Positions 45,838 to 54,818 of a stretch of DNA of 64,000 nt are shown here, one piece after another. A program made the position numbers and the translations under genes. The stretch is from Paracoccus sediminilitoris (lineage in GTDB: Bacteria; Pseudomonadota; Alphaproteobacteria; Rhodobacterales; Rhodobacteraceae), in the NCBI RefSeq assembly GCF_003259195.1, contig NZ_QJPK01000010.1, forward strand, positions 84,016 to 148,015, written 5' to 3'. The notes under the pieces are model-generated. The model worked only from the letters and a program-made list of their open reading frames with translations. It was not told the origin of the DNA and did not search any database. The first letter of the stretch is position 1; each line of letters begins with the position of its first letter.

Positions 45838-47937
45838 ATGGCAAGCCAGCCAAGGAAAACGGACAAAGAAGTTACCGCGGCAGGGCGCAGCAGGTCGTCC
45901 AAGGCAAAAGCACGCGCCAAGACCCCGGCCGCCGAAGGGGGGCAGGATGATGCTGCGGTGCAGCAAGAAAAGTCCCCGGCGAAGCCCCCCCATAAGACGG
46001 TACGCAAACCGTCCGCGAAGGCCACCCCCAAGGCGGCCGCCAAGCCAGATCCCGTTCAGGCTGATCCTGAGCCCACCGCGCAGGCACCCAAAGATCCGGC
46101 GCAGGCCGATCCTGCCCGGACCATGCGGGAAACCCAGCAGGAGGCTGCCCGCATGCTGTCCCGCATGGCCGGTCACGGCCACGGGCCGACCGCCAAGAAG
46201 CTGGCGCAGAACATCGAGCGGATCGAGGATCTGGGCCAGCGCCTGATGCAGGCCTTCAGCGCGCGCAGCCTGCCCAACCCGGGTGTCGAAGGGCCGGGGG
46301 CCGATCTGTTCATGACGGCGACGGGTGCGTTCATGAAAACGCTGACCGAGCATCCGGCGCGCATGCTGGAAACGCAGGTCTCCTATTGGGCGGAAACGCT
46401 GACGAATTACTCCCGCGCGCAGCAGGCCTTGGCCAAGGGCCAGCTTTCCGCCCCCGAAGGCGATGAACCCGGCGACAAGCGTTTCGCCAACCCGTTGTGG
46501 CAGAGCCATCCCTATTTCAACCTGATCAAGAAGCAGTACCTGACCAATGCCCGCGCGCTGCGCGAGGCGGCCAGCGAGCTGGAGCTGCCCGATCAGGTGG
46601 CCCGCCGGCGCGTCGACTGGCTGACCAACCAGATCGTCGACATGATGGCGCCCACGAACTTCTTGGCGACGAATCCCGACGCGCTGGAAAAGGCCATCGA
46701 GACCGAGGGTGAAAGCCTGGTGCGCGGGCTGGAGAACCTGGTCCGCGACGTCGAGCTGAACGGTGGCGAAATGGTGGTTTCGCTGGCCGATCGCAATGCC
46801 TTTGCGGTGGGCGACAATATCGGCACTGCCCCCGGTTCCGTGGTCCATCGCGCCCCTCTGTACGAACTGATCCAGTACGGCCCCAGCACCGGCAAGGTCC
46901 ATGCTCTTCCGCTGATGATCTTTCCGCCCTGGATCAACAAGTTCTATATCCTGGACCTCAAGCCGCAGAACAGCATGATCCGCTGGCTGCTGGATCAGGG
47001 ACACACCCTGTTCATCGTCAGCTGGAAGAACCCCGGTCCCGAACTGTCGGAAACCGGGATGGAGGATTACATCGCCGCCTATCTGGAGGCGATGGACAAG
47101 GTTCGCGACCTGACCGACCAGAAACAATTGAATGCCGTCGGTTACTGCATCGCTGGTACGACGCTGGCGCTGGCACTGGCATTGCTGGAAAAGCGCGGTG
47201 ACAATCGGGTCAATTCGGCGACATTCTTCACCACCCTGACCGATTTTTCCGACCAGGGCGAGTTCACCAGTTTCCTGCAGGATGATTTCGTGTCCGGCAT
47301 CGCCGAGGAGGTCAAGCGTCACGGCCTGCTGCGGTCCCATCTGATGTCGCGCACCATGAGCTTCCTGCGCGCCAATGACCTGGTCTGGGGGCCGGCGATC
47401 CGCAGCTATATGATGGGCGAAGCGCCGCCGGCCTTTGACCTGCTGTTCTGGAACGGAGACAGCACGAACCTGCCGGGACGCATGGCGATGCAATATCTGC
47501 ATGGGCTGTGCCAGAAGAACGCCTTTGCAGGCGACGGGTTCGAGATCATGGGCCAGCGCTTGCATCTGTCGGACGTCAAGGTGCCGCTATGCGCCATCGC
47601 CTGCGAGACCGACCATATTGCGCCCTGGAAGGACAGCTGGCGCGGCATCGCGGCAATGGGTGCCAAGGACAAGACCTTCATCCTGTCCCAATCCGGCCAT
47701 ATCGCAGGCATCGTGAACCCGCCGTCCAAGAAGAAATACGGCCATTATCTCAGCGACGACGATTTCGCCAACGGTCACGAAACCTGGAAGGAATCGGCCA
47801 GCTTTCATGAGGGCAGCTGGTGGCCGCGCTGGGGCGAATGGCTGGCGGAACGGGCAGGGGCGATGGTCGATGCCCGAACCCCCGAGGAAGGGCTGGAACC
47901 CGCTCCGGGCAGCTATGTCCACGAGCGTGTCGGCTGA
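45838..47937 (+). CDS. phaC: Class I PHA synthase with long basic N-terminal tail
   Basis: 699 aa. Polymerises 3-hydroxybutyryl-CoA. Cys437 in the lipase-like box GYCIAGT, Asp592 in CETDHIAPW and His621 in QSGHIAG form the triad. Classic class I synthases are about 590 aa; here about 95 extra N-terminal residues are rich in Lys, Ala and Pro (KAKARAKTPAAEG, KPSAKATPKAAAKP). ATG 45838 with AGGGGGG at 10 bases is preferred over ATG 45829, which is too close to the SD. Divergent from phaZ. Confidence 0.96.
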   Translation: MASQPRKTDKEVTAAGRSRSSKAKARAKTPAAEGGQDDAAVQQEKSPAKPPHKTVRKPSAKATPKAAAKPDPVQADPEPTAQAPKDPAQADPARTMRETQQEAARMLSRMAGHGHGPTAKKLAQNIERIEDLGQRLMQAFSARSLPNPGVEGPGADLFMTATGAFMKTLTEHPARMLETQVSYWAETLTNYSRAQQALAKGQLSAPEGDEPGDKRFANPLWQSHPYFNLIKKQYLTNARALREAASELELPDQVARRRVDWLTNQIVDMMAPTNFLATNPDALEKAIETEGESLVRGLENLVRDVELNGGEMVVSLADRNAFAVGDNIGTAPGSVVHRAPLYELIQYGPSTGKVHALPLMIFPPWINKFYILDLKPQNSMIRWLLDQGHTLFIVSWKNPGPELSETGMEDYIAAYLEAMDKVRDLTDQKQLNAVGYCIAGTTLALALALLEKRGDNRVNSATFFTTLTDFSDQGEFTSFLQDDFVSGIAEEVKRHGLLRSHLMSRTMSFLRANDLVWGPAIRSYMMGEAPPAFDLLFWNGDSTNLPGRMAMQYLHGLCQKNAFAGDGFEIMGQRLHLSDVKVPLCAIACETDHIAPWKDSWRGIAAMGAKDKTFILSQSGHIAGIVNPPSKKKYGHYLSDDDFANGHETWKESASFHEGSWWPRWGEWLAERAGAMVDARTPEEGLEPAPGSYVHERVG

Positions 47938-48022
47938 TCCGGGAATGCAGCGCAGGGCGGATCAAGGGGTTGGCCCAAAGTGCCGAATCCGTCTCATTTT
48001 GCCGCGCTGCAGAACAAACCCC

Positions 48023-48051
48023 TTGAAATGCTGCACTGCAGCATGCATATT
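48023..48051 (+). promoter_or_regulatory. phaP promoter with embedded PhaR operator
   Basis: TTGAAA (48023-48028), 17-base spacer, CATATT (48046-48051). The 17-base palindrome ATGCTGCA-C-TGCAGCAT (48028-48044) fills the spacer and contains CTGC-ACT-GCAG, matching the CTGCN3-4GCAG recognition motif known for PhaR of Rhodobacter; PhaR of Paracoccus binds TGC-rich DNA. Repressor binding here would block polymerase. Confidence 0.8.
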
Positions 48052-48123
48052 GGGGCCATGGAATAGAAGCGACGATCGTTCCCTTTCAGTCTCTCTGTCG
48101 TCGCAGTTACAGGAGTTTATGTT

Positions 48124-48582
48124 ATGGCCAAGACCCCCGATTTTGCGAAGACGATGCAGGACATGATGGCGAACTTTCCGATCGATACCAGCTCGATGCA
48201 GGAAGCCATGAAGTCCCAGAGCATGCTGGGCGAAAAGCTGGCGAAGGTCGCTCTGACCGCTGCCGAACGCTCGACCGAGATCTCGGCCCAGTGGGCCAAG
48301 GATTCGATCGCCCGCATGGGTGAGATGGCCTCCAAGAAGGAAGAGCCTGCCGATTACGCCAAGGCCATGAGCGATTTCGCATCTTCGTCGGCCGAAATGG
48401 CTGCCGAGCACATGGCCGCCTATGCCGAAGTCGCCAAGAAGGTGCAGATGGATACCGTCGACCTGATGCTGACCGCCGGCAAGGATATGGCATCGGACGC
48501 CCAGAAAGTCGCCGAAAAAGCGACCCGCGACACGCAGGCTGCCGCCAAGAAGGCCGCCAGCGCCACCGCAACCGCCAAGTAA
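48124..48582 (+). CDS. phaP: Phasin (PHB granule surface protein)
   Basis: 152 aa, helical and Ala/Met/Lys-rich, no membrane segment. MQDMMANFPIDTSSMQEAMKSQ and VQMDTVDLMLTAGKDMASDAQ are typical of phasin 1/2 family proteins that coat PHB granules. C-terminal tail AAAKKAASATATAK. Preceded by a PhaR-controlled promoter and followed by a strong terminator, so it is expressed as its own unit. Confidence 0.93.
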   Translation: MAKTPDFAKTMQDMMANFPIDTSSMQEAMKSQSMLGEKLAKVALTAAERSTEISAQWAKDSIARMGEMASKKEEPADYAKAMSDFASSSAEMAAEHMAAYAEVAKKVQMDTVDLMLTAGKDMASDAQKVAEKATRDTQAAAKKAASATATAK

Positions 48583-48605
48583 TCAGTTCGACCGACGTGG
48601 TCACG

Positions 48606-48631
48606 AAGGGGCAGCTTCGGCTGCCCTTTTT
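48606..48631 (+). terminator. Rho-independent terminator after phaP
   Basis: Stem GGGCAGC / GCTGCCC with a TTCG tetraloop, followed by TTTTT. Confidence 0.9.
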
Positions 48632-48717
48632 CATGCGCGCCGTGGCACGGGTCTTTTTCCTTTGCCTTTTGGATGTGCAGCTTTCATCATGGCCGAAACG
48701 ACCCCAAGGAAGCCCTG

Positions 48718-49290
48718 ATGGCCGCATCATCTGCGCCCCTGCTGATCAAGCGTTACGCAAGCCGCCGCCTGTACAACACCGAGACCAGCGATTACGTGAC
48801 CCTCGAAGACATTGCCGCGTTCATCCGCGAAGGCCGCGAGGTGAAGATTGTCGATCTGAAATCGGGCGACGATCTGACCCGTCAATATATGCTGCAGATC
48901 ATTGCCGAACATGAAAGCCGCGGCGAAAGCGTGCTGCCGCTGGACGTGCTGACCGACCTGGTGCGCAGTTACACGACCAACGCCCAATCCGTCGTCCCCC
49001 AGTTCCTGGCCGCCAGCTTCGAAATGCTGCGCGACGGCCAGTCCAAGGTGATGGAGAACATGGCATCGATGTCGAACCCGATGTCATCGATGCCCGGCTT
49101 CGAGGCGCTTCAGCGCCAACAGCAGATGTTCCTGAAGACCATGATGGGTGGCTGGCGTGGCGGCGCCTCGGGCCCTGAACCCGAAGACGACGCCCCAGAT
49201 GCACCGTCGCAATCCCGCGATGATGCCAAGGACATGGCCGAGATCAGACGCCAATTGGCCGAGCTGCAAAACCGTGTCTCCAAGCTCTGA
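48718..49290 (+). CDS. phaR: PHB synthesis repressor
   Basis: 190 aa. N-terminal PHB/PHA accumulation regulator DNA-binding domain (about 8-70, LIKRYASRRLYNTETSDYVTLEDIAAFI), then a helical part that senses PHB granules. It represses phaP until polymer appears. Start ATG 48718 with AAGGA upstream. The C-terminal 40 residues are acidic and end with a short coiled coil (IRRQLAELQNRVSKL). Confidence 0.95.
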   Translation: MAASSAPLLIKRYASRRLYNTETSDYVTLEDIAAFIREGREVKIVDLKSGDDLTRQYMLQIIAEHESRGESVLPLDVLTDLVRSYTTNAQSVVPQFLAASFEMLRDGQSKVMENMASMSNPMSSMPGFEALQRQQQMFLKTMMGGWRGGASGPEPEDDAPDAPSQSRDDAKDMAEIRRQLAELQNRVSKL

Positions 49291-49336
49291 CATCGGGCTT
49301 GCAGATCCCTGCGTCACAGGCTAGACCCCATCCCAC

Positions 49337-49426
49337 GGAGCGGTGGCCGAGTGGTCGAAGGCGCACGCCTGGAAAGTGTGTAGGCGGGGAACCGTCTCGA
49401 GGGTTCGAATCCCTCTCGCTCCGCCA
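49337..49426 (+). tRNA. tRNA-Ser (anticodon GGA), with CCA
   Basis: Class II tRNA with a long variable arm. Acceptor GGAGCGG pairs TCGCTCC; anticodon loop CTGGAAA (GGA at 49371-49373); T-loop TTCGAAT. The CCA at 49424-49426 is encoded. Island-like DNA begins right after it. Confidence 0.97.
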
Positions 49427-49452
49427 CTTGCCCCTGCGAAAGCATTCTCCCG

Positions 49453-49475
49453 ATCCGGCTGCGGCCGGATTTTTC
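49453..49475 (+). terminator. Terminator after tRNA-Ser
   Basis: ATCCGGC-TGCG-GCCGGAT followed by TTTTCC. Confidence 0.75.
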
Positions 49476-49735
49476 CGTTATTTTCGAGGGTTATGCGGGA
49501 TTGGCTGAGCACTTGTCGCAGCGCCAAGCAGCTCGGAAGCGGTCTCTCTCGGTCAACATTCTACGGACCTCATGACTGCGCCAATTTGGTGAATTTCTAG
49601 CAAGCAACTGAAAGCGAATAACTTTTTGAGTGCGTCCGCGAAGCGGTTCGACGTGGGTGGCGTCAGCGAGATGGAACAGAAATCCAACTTGCTACCGCAC
49701 TAGGGGCCTCACTCGGAGGCGCAATCTTACATGCC
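49476..49735. other. Non-coding stretch after tRNA-Ser
   Basis: About 260 bases with no credible gene; the short open frames lack SD sequences and family resemblance. No direct repeat of the tRNA 3' end was found within the window. Possibly the decayed edge of an integrated element. Confidence 0.5.
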
Positions 49736-50647
49736 TTAAGAGGCTTCCCAGTCGGCGTAATTGCGTCCGTCCGGGAGCTTCCAGAGGATCCGGCCATTGG
49801 CGCTCGCACCAATGACCGCCGCAGCTGCGGCAGAGGCAGACGTGAAACTGTAGGCGCTTGTGAAGACAAGAAAATCGCCTTCCTCGCGGAGGACACCCTT
49901 CTCGACAAGGGTGTTCCGGAGCGTGACCGTACCTCTAGGTATCGTTCGCGTCGTCCGGACCCTTGCCCTCGAACCTGCTGTGACGACGAAATCCCCGGAG
50001 GGCCCAATCTCCATCTCTGCCGCGAAGCCCTCGCCTCGGAAGAAGAACCGAGGGCTTTCATGGATTTCAGCCTCTGGCAGTTCTCGCCCTGCGATATGCT
50101 CCGGCGCACGACCGCGGACTTCTCGGAAGAGATCCCAGCCGAGGGCTCCAACCAGCGTTTTTGTCTGATCCACGAACTCGTCCATGGCTGCGCGGTCGGG
50201 GAGTGGAAGCTTGCCCGCGTCGTCTGACGGCGTGCGCGTGTTGGGCAGGGTCCAGCGGGGATTGCTAACGACGCCCCGGATCAGGCAGGCTTCCACATAA
50301 CGCGCGTGGCTTTTGGTCAGGTTCTCGTCCTTGCTGATCAGCACGACCGTGTCGGTCCAGAAGCCTTTGGCATCACGACCGGCTTCATTCGAGTTGTGAT
50401 ATGACAGGCGAGCGCCGACGCCTTCGGACTCGCCGATGTATGCGAGCTGCCGGTCCTGCGCGTCTTCATCGGCACCGATGAGGATGTAGACGCCTGGCCG
50501 TTCGATCTCGGGAAAAGCCTCCCGCACCCGACGTAGCTGATTGCGTCGAAAGGCAATGGCCTGGATCGTCGACATCGAGATCTGTGCCACCCGAATGCCG
50601 TTCGGATCGCCGTCGAGAAGGAAAATGTTGATCGAACGGGGCTTCAT
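49736..50647 (-). CDS. GIY-YIG nuclease-family protein with C-terminal DUF4357-like domain
   Basis: 303 aa. A GIY-YIG core (about 50-140: RPGVYILIGADEDA, LAYIGESEGVGARLSYH, and YVEACLIRG with the likely catalytic Glu) followed by a C-terminal domain around VTLRNTLVEKGVLREEGDFLVFTSAY that resembles DUF4357. Such proteins often sit in restriction or mobile loci and may act as endonucleases, unproven. Lies 77 bases downstream of the metalloprotease pseudogene on the same strand. Start at ATG 50647; the TTG 12 bases earlier is less likely. Confidence 0.78.
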   Translation of the reverse strand: MKPRSINIFLLDGDPNGIRVAQISMSTIQAIAFRRNQLRRVREAFPEIERPGVYILIGADEDAQDRQLAYIGESEGVGARLSYHNSNEAGRDAKGFWTDTVVLISKDENLTKSHARYVEACLIRGVVSNPRWTLPNTRTPSDDAGKLPLPDRAAMDEFVDQTKTLVGALGWDLFREVRGRAPEHIAGRELPEAEIHESPRFFFRGEGFAAEMEIGPSGDFVVTAGSRARVRTTRTIPRGTVTLRNTLVEKGVLREEGDFLVFTSAYSFTSASAAAAAVIGASANGRILWKLPDGRNYADWEAS

Positions 50648-50724
50648 GAAGGTGACCAAACGATTGAATTATGCCGCCAATTTAGAAGGGGCGTCAAAGA
50701 ACGCAAGATTGAGTACCAATGTGT

Positions 50725-51438
50725 TCAAAGATCACCACCTTTCTGCTTCAGCCAAGCTTTACGACTTTCATAGTCGGGCATGACCGAACCGAGCGTTTTC
50801 CAGAATTTTTCTGAATGGTCTGGAACCTTGATGTGCACCAGCTCGTGCACGACGACATATTCGATGATTCTGGGTGGTAGCTGCATTACCCGCCAGTGGA
50901 AGTTCAATGTCCCATCTGCGCTGCATGAGCCCCACCTGTATCCAAGATCCATTACCTAGACGAAGCGCCCGGGCTCAGCGCCAACGATTCTCTTCCACCT
51001 CTGAACGGTCTCATTCAGGTAGGGATGTGCCGCTCTAGTATAGTATTCTTCAATCCTCTTGCCCCCCGAGGCAGCTTGCTCTCGCCGCAACAGAAGCCGA
51101 TCGCCCTCGAACCTGACGCTCGGCACACCGGTCACATTCTTGGGAACATCGACGAGTTTGAGGCGATAGTGCTTCCCAAGTAGATGGAAGCCTTCGCCAT
51201 CCACAAACTCCGCGACCCGAAAAACGTCCTCGCGCGCACTTTCGCCCTGCTCAGCGAGCTTTTGATGAACCCATAATAGCTTTGAGGCTATAAGCTTTGT
51301 CGCCTCTTCTAGCGTTACTTCCTGCGGGAGATGAGCAAGGAGAGATTTGTCTCGTTCGACCGTAACACCGACCGTTCTCCGCTTTGTGCTTCGTTTGACT
51401 GAAAAGACGAGCTCGTCGATCTCGATCGTTTCGCTCAT
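50725..51438 (-). pseudogene. YgjP-like (DUF45) zinc metalloprotease gene with in-frame amber stop
   Basis: Complete YgjP-type protein of about 237 codons if the TAG at 50956-50958 is ignored. The first part (160 aa, from ATG 51438) ends AEPGRFV; TAG and GTA follow; the second part begins at ATG 50952 with DLGYRWGSCSADGTLNFHW and carries the zinc motif YVVVHELVHIKVPDH. Both parts are in the same frame and neither alone would be active. It overlaps hsdR by 4 bases, a frequent position for this family in type I restriction operons. Readthrough or re-initiation cannot be ruled out. Confidence 0.85.
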
Positions 51439-54400
51439 GACGTGAATGCCGCTCGGTTTGCCCTCGCTACCCCCATGCAGTCGGACGAAATCGCGTCCAA
51501 GTCACCGAAATCGAAGATGCTGCTATTATCGAGATGTTGAAAAATCCAGCGTCTGGCCTCCTCTTGGCTTACCGGATTATCCCAGAACCCTGAGACCGCG
51601 CTTTCTTCTCGCAAGTGCTGGACGATCCTGGCCGAAAGCTCTGCCAAGTCCGCATCTCGATCATCATGGCCATAGCGCAGGCGGAGGATTCCGAAGATCG
51701 GAGCTTCCGTGTGAGGTTCCAGACCATGGGCCGTGAAGCCGCCACCGGAGCGAGCGACAGCGTCATCGATCAGCGCCTGAAGTTGTAGGGCAATCTCATC
51801 CCAGTCCTCATGGTGGCTCTTGAGGATGCCATCAAGGCGATCGCTGAGCGTCTTGTACTTCGCAGGGTCCTTATCGAAGGAAATCGAAATGTGGTGGCGA
51901 AGAGCGTTTTCCATTTCCGACGCCTTCGCCCGCCCGCTCGGCTTCCGTGCCACCTCGGCGGCAAAGTTCGGGTCCAGGATCTCGATAGGAGGTACCTTCG
52001 GATCGATGCCCTGCGCGTTGATGAAGGCATCGAGCATGGCTTGAACCTTATGGGCGACCCCTCGGACGTCGAGACAACGATCTCGGTAGAGGTGGGCAGC
52101 AGCTTTGGCGATGAACGCATAGATCTTAACGTCACGCGTGAACGGTCGTGCCTCGGGGCGCGGCATGAGAGCATCGAACAAGCCGACGAGTTTCTTGACG
52201 AGAACGAGGAACTGAGCCCGGAACTTCTGGTCCTTCAGCTTGGTCACGCAGGCGTCGACGTAGGCTTGCAAGTCGGACCCGAGGGTTATTCCGACATCGG
52301 TGAAGTGTTTGACCACTGCGTCACGCGCTTGCCGCAGCTCCGGCAAGAGGTCTTCAGGCTTTCCAATGCCGCCGGTCAGATCGCTTTGGTCTTCCGCGTC
52401 GTAGATCGCCAAAGCGTCCGCGAGGTTCTTTCCGACACCGTAGTAGTCGACGACGATACCGAAGCGCTTGGCCTCCCCCGCCGTCCGGTTGGTGCGAGCG
52501 ATGGCCTGCAGCAGCTCGGCGCCCGATATGGCCCGGTCGAGATACATCGCCTGTTCGACCTTGGCGTCAAAGCCGGTGAGCAGCTTGCTTTTCACCACGA
52601 GGATTGCGAGCGCGTCCTGAGACAGCGGCTTCTTGAAGCGTTCGATCCGCTGCTTCGTCTCCGAAACGCCGCCCCATGCCTTCAGATGTGGCAGGTCGTT
52701 GTGGTCCACGGATATGACCGCCGCGAACTCGAGAGCCTTAATCGTGTCGAGATAGGGCAGCGCTGTGGAGAGGAACGCCACGTCGCCTCCCGCGTCCTGC
52801 GCGTCCTCCGGAGCGATATCCTTCAGGATGTCCGCAGCGCCCTCGATGGCGGCAACGATCTCGTCGCGGGCGTCGTTCAAGGCGTCGACGTACTGGACCG
52901 CCAGCTCCCTGCTCGCTGCGACGAGCTGCGCCTTCAGGTCGTTGGGGAGAATGTTGACGATGTAGTGCCGGAGCACATCGATCGCTTTGGCCTTCAGCGG
53001 GTCAGCCGCGTTGAGGACACGCGCACGCGTTGCGTAGCGGTCCTTGATCGCCTCGCGCTCGTCGGCCGACTTTCCGGCAAAGGTGGCGTCGAACAAGCCG
53101 TCCAGCGTGCCCTTGTCCGTGACGTCGGCCTTCAGCTCCCGCCCCTCGTAGAGGATTTTCACGATGGCGCCGTCGGTCTCTGCGTCCCGAAGGAGATAGC
53201 GGTCGATGTAGGCTCCGAAGATCTCCCGCGTCTTCTTCTTGTTCTTCTCTTCGATCGGCGTCCCGGTGAATCCGATGCGCGCAGCGTTGGGCAACGCATC
53301 GAGCAGGTTCTGGTGAAGTCCACTGGTGTGCGAGCGGTGCGCCTCGTCGATGAGAACGAGCACGTCCTCGCTTTCGTTCAGAACGGGGAATGCCTTTCGC
53401 TCGCCGATCTTCGCGACCAACTTGCCGGAACGCAGCTCGCCGGTCTTGGCTGGCAGCAGGTTCTCGCCCTTGGCGTCGAGCTGCTCCTCGTTCTCGCCCG
53501 CGAACACGATCTCCTGCTCGTCTCCTTCGCCGTTCCGCTCCTTCAGCTTCTGGATCATCACGAACACGAGGTCCGGTTCCTGCCGGCCCAGATGCGTCTT
53601 CGCGCCATCGGCATTCCGCGCGACCCGCATGACCTGGCCGGCTAGTTTCGCCGTCTTCGACAGCTGATCCTCGAGGTCGGTCCGATCGGTGACCACGACC
53701 ACCTTGAACCGGCGGAGCGCGGGGATCGTCCGCAGCTTCCTGACCAAGAAAACCATCGTCAGGCTCTTTCCCGAGCCCTGGGTGTGCCAGATGATGCCGC
53801 CCCGGCGGTCGCTCATGCCATCCTGACGGCGGGTCTTGCCCTCCTGCAGGCGCTGCAGCGCGATGTGCACTGAACGGAACTGTTGATAGCGCGGCACCAC
53901 CTTGATGCGCACGCCGTCGTCCGTCGTCATGTAGACGGTGAAGGAGCGCAGCGCATCGAGCAGGTACTGCGGCCGCAGCAGGCCTGCCGCCATCACCTCT
54001 TGCTGCACCAGTTCCGTGCCCGGCGCCTTACCAAGCTCGCCGCACACCTCGTCCATGGCGGCGCGCGTCTGCTCGATGCCGACCGGTTTGACCGAGCGCC
54101 AGGGGAGGAAGTCGTCCGGCCGGGCGGTGACCGAGCCGACGCGGGCGTCGTAGTAGTCGGTGGCGACCAGCAGGTGGTTCGTCCAGAACAGCCGCTCCGC
54201 GCCTTCATTCTTTTCCGGCACGCGGCGGTTGGCGTAGCGGCGCATCTGGTCGATGGCAGTCGCGATGGGGTCGGTGACGGCCGGGCTCTTGGCCTCGACC
54301 ACCACCAGCGGCAGGCCGTTCACGAACAGCACGATGTCCGGCACTATGAACCCACGGTCGCCGACAGCGCCGGGCGGGTCCACGCGGAACTGGTTGACCG

Positions 54401-54818
54401 CGACGAACTCGTCCTCGTCGCCCGGCTCGAAGCCGATGAAGCGCACGCGGCGTTCGTGCTCTCCATCGGGGCCAGAGACATTGACGTCGCGCACGATCTT
54501 GTCGTGCAGTTCCTCGTTGATCGCGATGAAGTCCCGCGAGGTCGGCCGCTCGAGCTGCGAGATCGCTTGGTTAATGCGGCGCTCGTCCAGCCATTCGGAT
54601 CCATCTTCGTTGCGGTTCAGCCGGCGCAGCGCGGCCTCGAGCTGGTCGCGCTGCAGCGTCTGCTGGAAGGTGTCGCGGCCGAGCAGGTGATAGTCCTTGC
54701 GGCCGGTGCTCGGGTCCTCGTCGGCACCCTCGACATGGGTCCATCCCATGACGCCCAGCTGGCGCAGCAGGGGGCGTTCGACGACGTTCAGTTCGTCCAG
54801 ACGGTCCTGCTGGCTCAT
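51435..54818 (-). CDS. hsdR: Type I restriction enzyme R subunit
   Basis: 1127 aa, intact. ATP-driven translocase and nuclease of the type I complex. N-terminal PD-(D/E)xK nuclease (about 160-180, FIVPDIVLFVNGLPLVVVEAKS), Walker A IIWHTQGSGKSLTM, DEAH-type motif VLVLIDEAHRSH and motif III FTGTPIEEK. Overlaps the hsdM-S gene upstream and the YgjP-like gene downstream by 4 bases each. No visible lesion, so it is either conserved by selection or the inactivation of its partners is recent. Confidence 0.95.
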   Translation of the reverse strand: MSQQDRLDELNVVERPLLRQLGVMGWTHVEGADEDPSTGRKDYHLLGRDTFQQTLQRDQLEAALRRLNRNEDGSEWLDERRINQAISQLERPTSRDFIAINEELHDKIVRDVNVSGPDGEHERRVRFIGFEPGDEDEFVAVNQFRVDPPGAVGDRGFIVPDIVLFVNGLPLVVVEAKSPAVTDPIATAIDQMRRYANRRVPEKNEGAERLFWTNHLLVATDYYDARVGSVTARPDDFLPWRSVKPVGIEQTRAAMDEVCGELGKAPGTELVQQEVMAAGLLRPQYLLDALRSFTVYMTTDDGVRIKVVPRYQQFRSVHIALQRLQEGKTRRQDGMSDRRGGIIWHTQGSGKSLTMVFLVRKLRTIPALRRFKVVVVTDRTDLEDQLSKTAKLAGQVMRVARNADGAKTHLGRQEPDLVFVMIQKLKERNGEGDEQEIVFAGENEEQLDAKGENLLPAKTGELRSGKLVAKIGERKAFPVLNESEDVLVLIDEAHRSHTSGLHQNLLDALPNAARIGFTGTPIEEKNKKKTREIFGAYIDRYLLRDAETDGAIVKILYEGRELKADVTDKGTLDGLFDATFAGKSADEREAIKDRYATRARVLNAADPLKAKAIDVLRHYIVNILPNDLKAQLVAASRELAVQYVDALNDARDEIVAAIEGAADILKDIAPEDAQDAGGDVAFLSTALPYLDTIKALEFAAVISVDHNDLPHLKAWGGVSETKQRIERFKKPLSQDALAILVVKSKLLTGFDAKVEQAMYLDRAISGAELLQAIARTNRTAGEAKRFGIVVDYYGVGKNLADALAIYDAEDQSDLTGGIGKPEDLLPELRQARDAVVKHFTDVGITLGSDLQAYVDACVTKLKDQKFRAQFLVLVKKLVGLFDALMPRPEARPFTRDVKIYAFIAKAAAHLYRDRCLDVRGVAHKVQAMLDAFINAQGIDPKVPPIEILDPNFAAEVARKPSGRAKASEMENALRHHISISFDKDPAKYKTLSDRLDGILKSHHEDWDEIALQLQALIDDAVARSGGGFTAHGLEPHTEAPIFGILRLRYGHDDRDADLAELSARIVQHLREESAVSGFWDNPVSQEEARRWIFQHLDNSSIFDFGDLDAISSDCMGVARANRAAFTS

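Noticed and set aside
49337..49426. tRNA-Ser as an amber suppressor
   Set aside because: The anticodon is clearly GGA, which reads UCC/UCU.
49343..49600. Open frame across the tRNA-Ser gene
   Set aside because: It runs through a clear tRNA and its terminator, with no SD.
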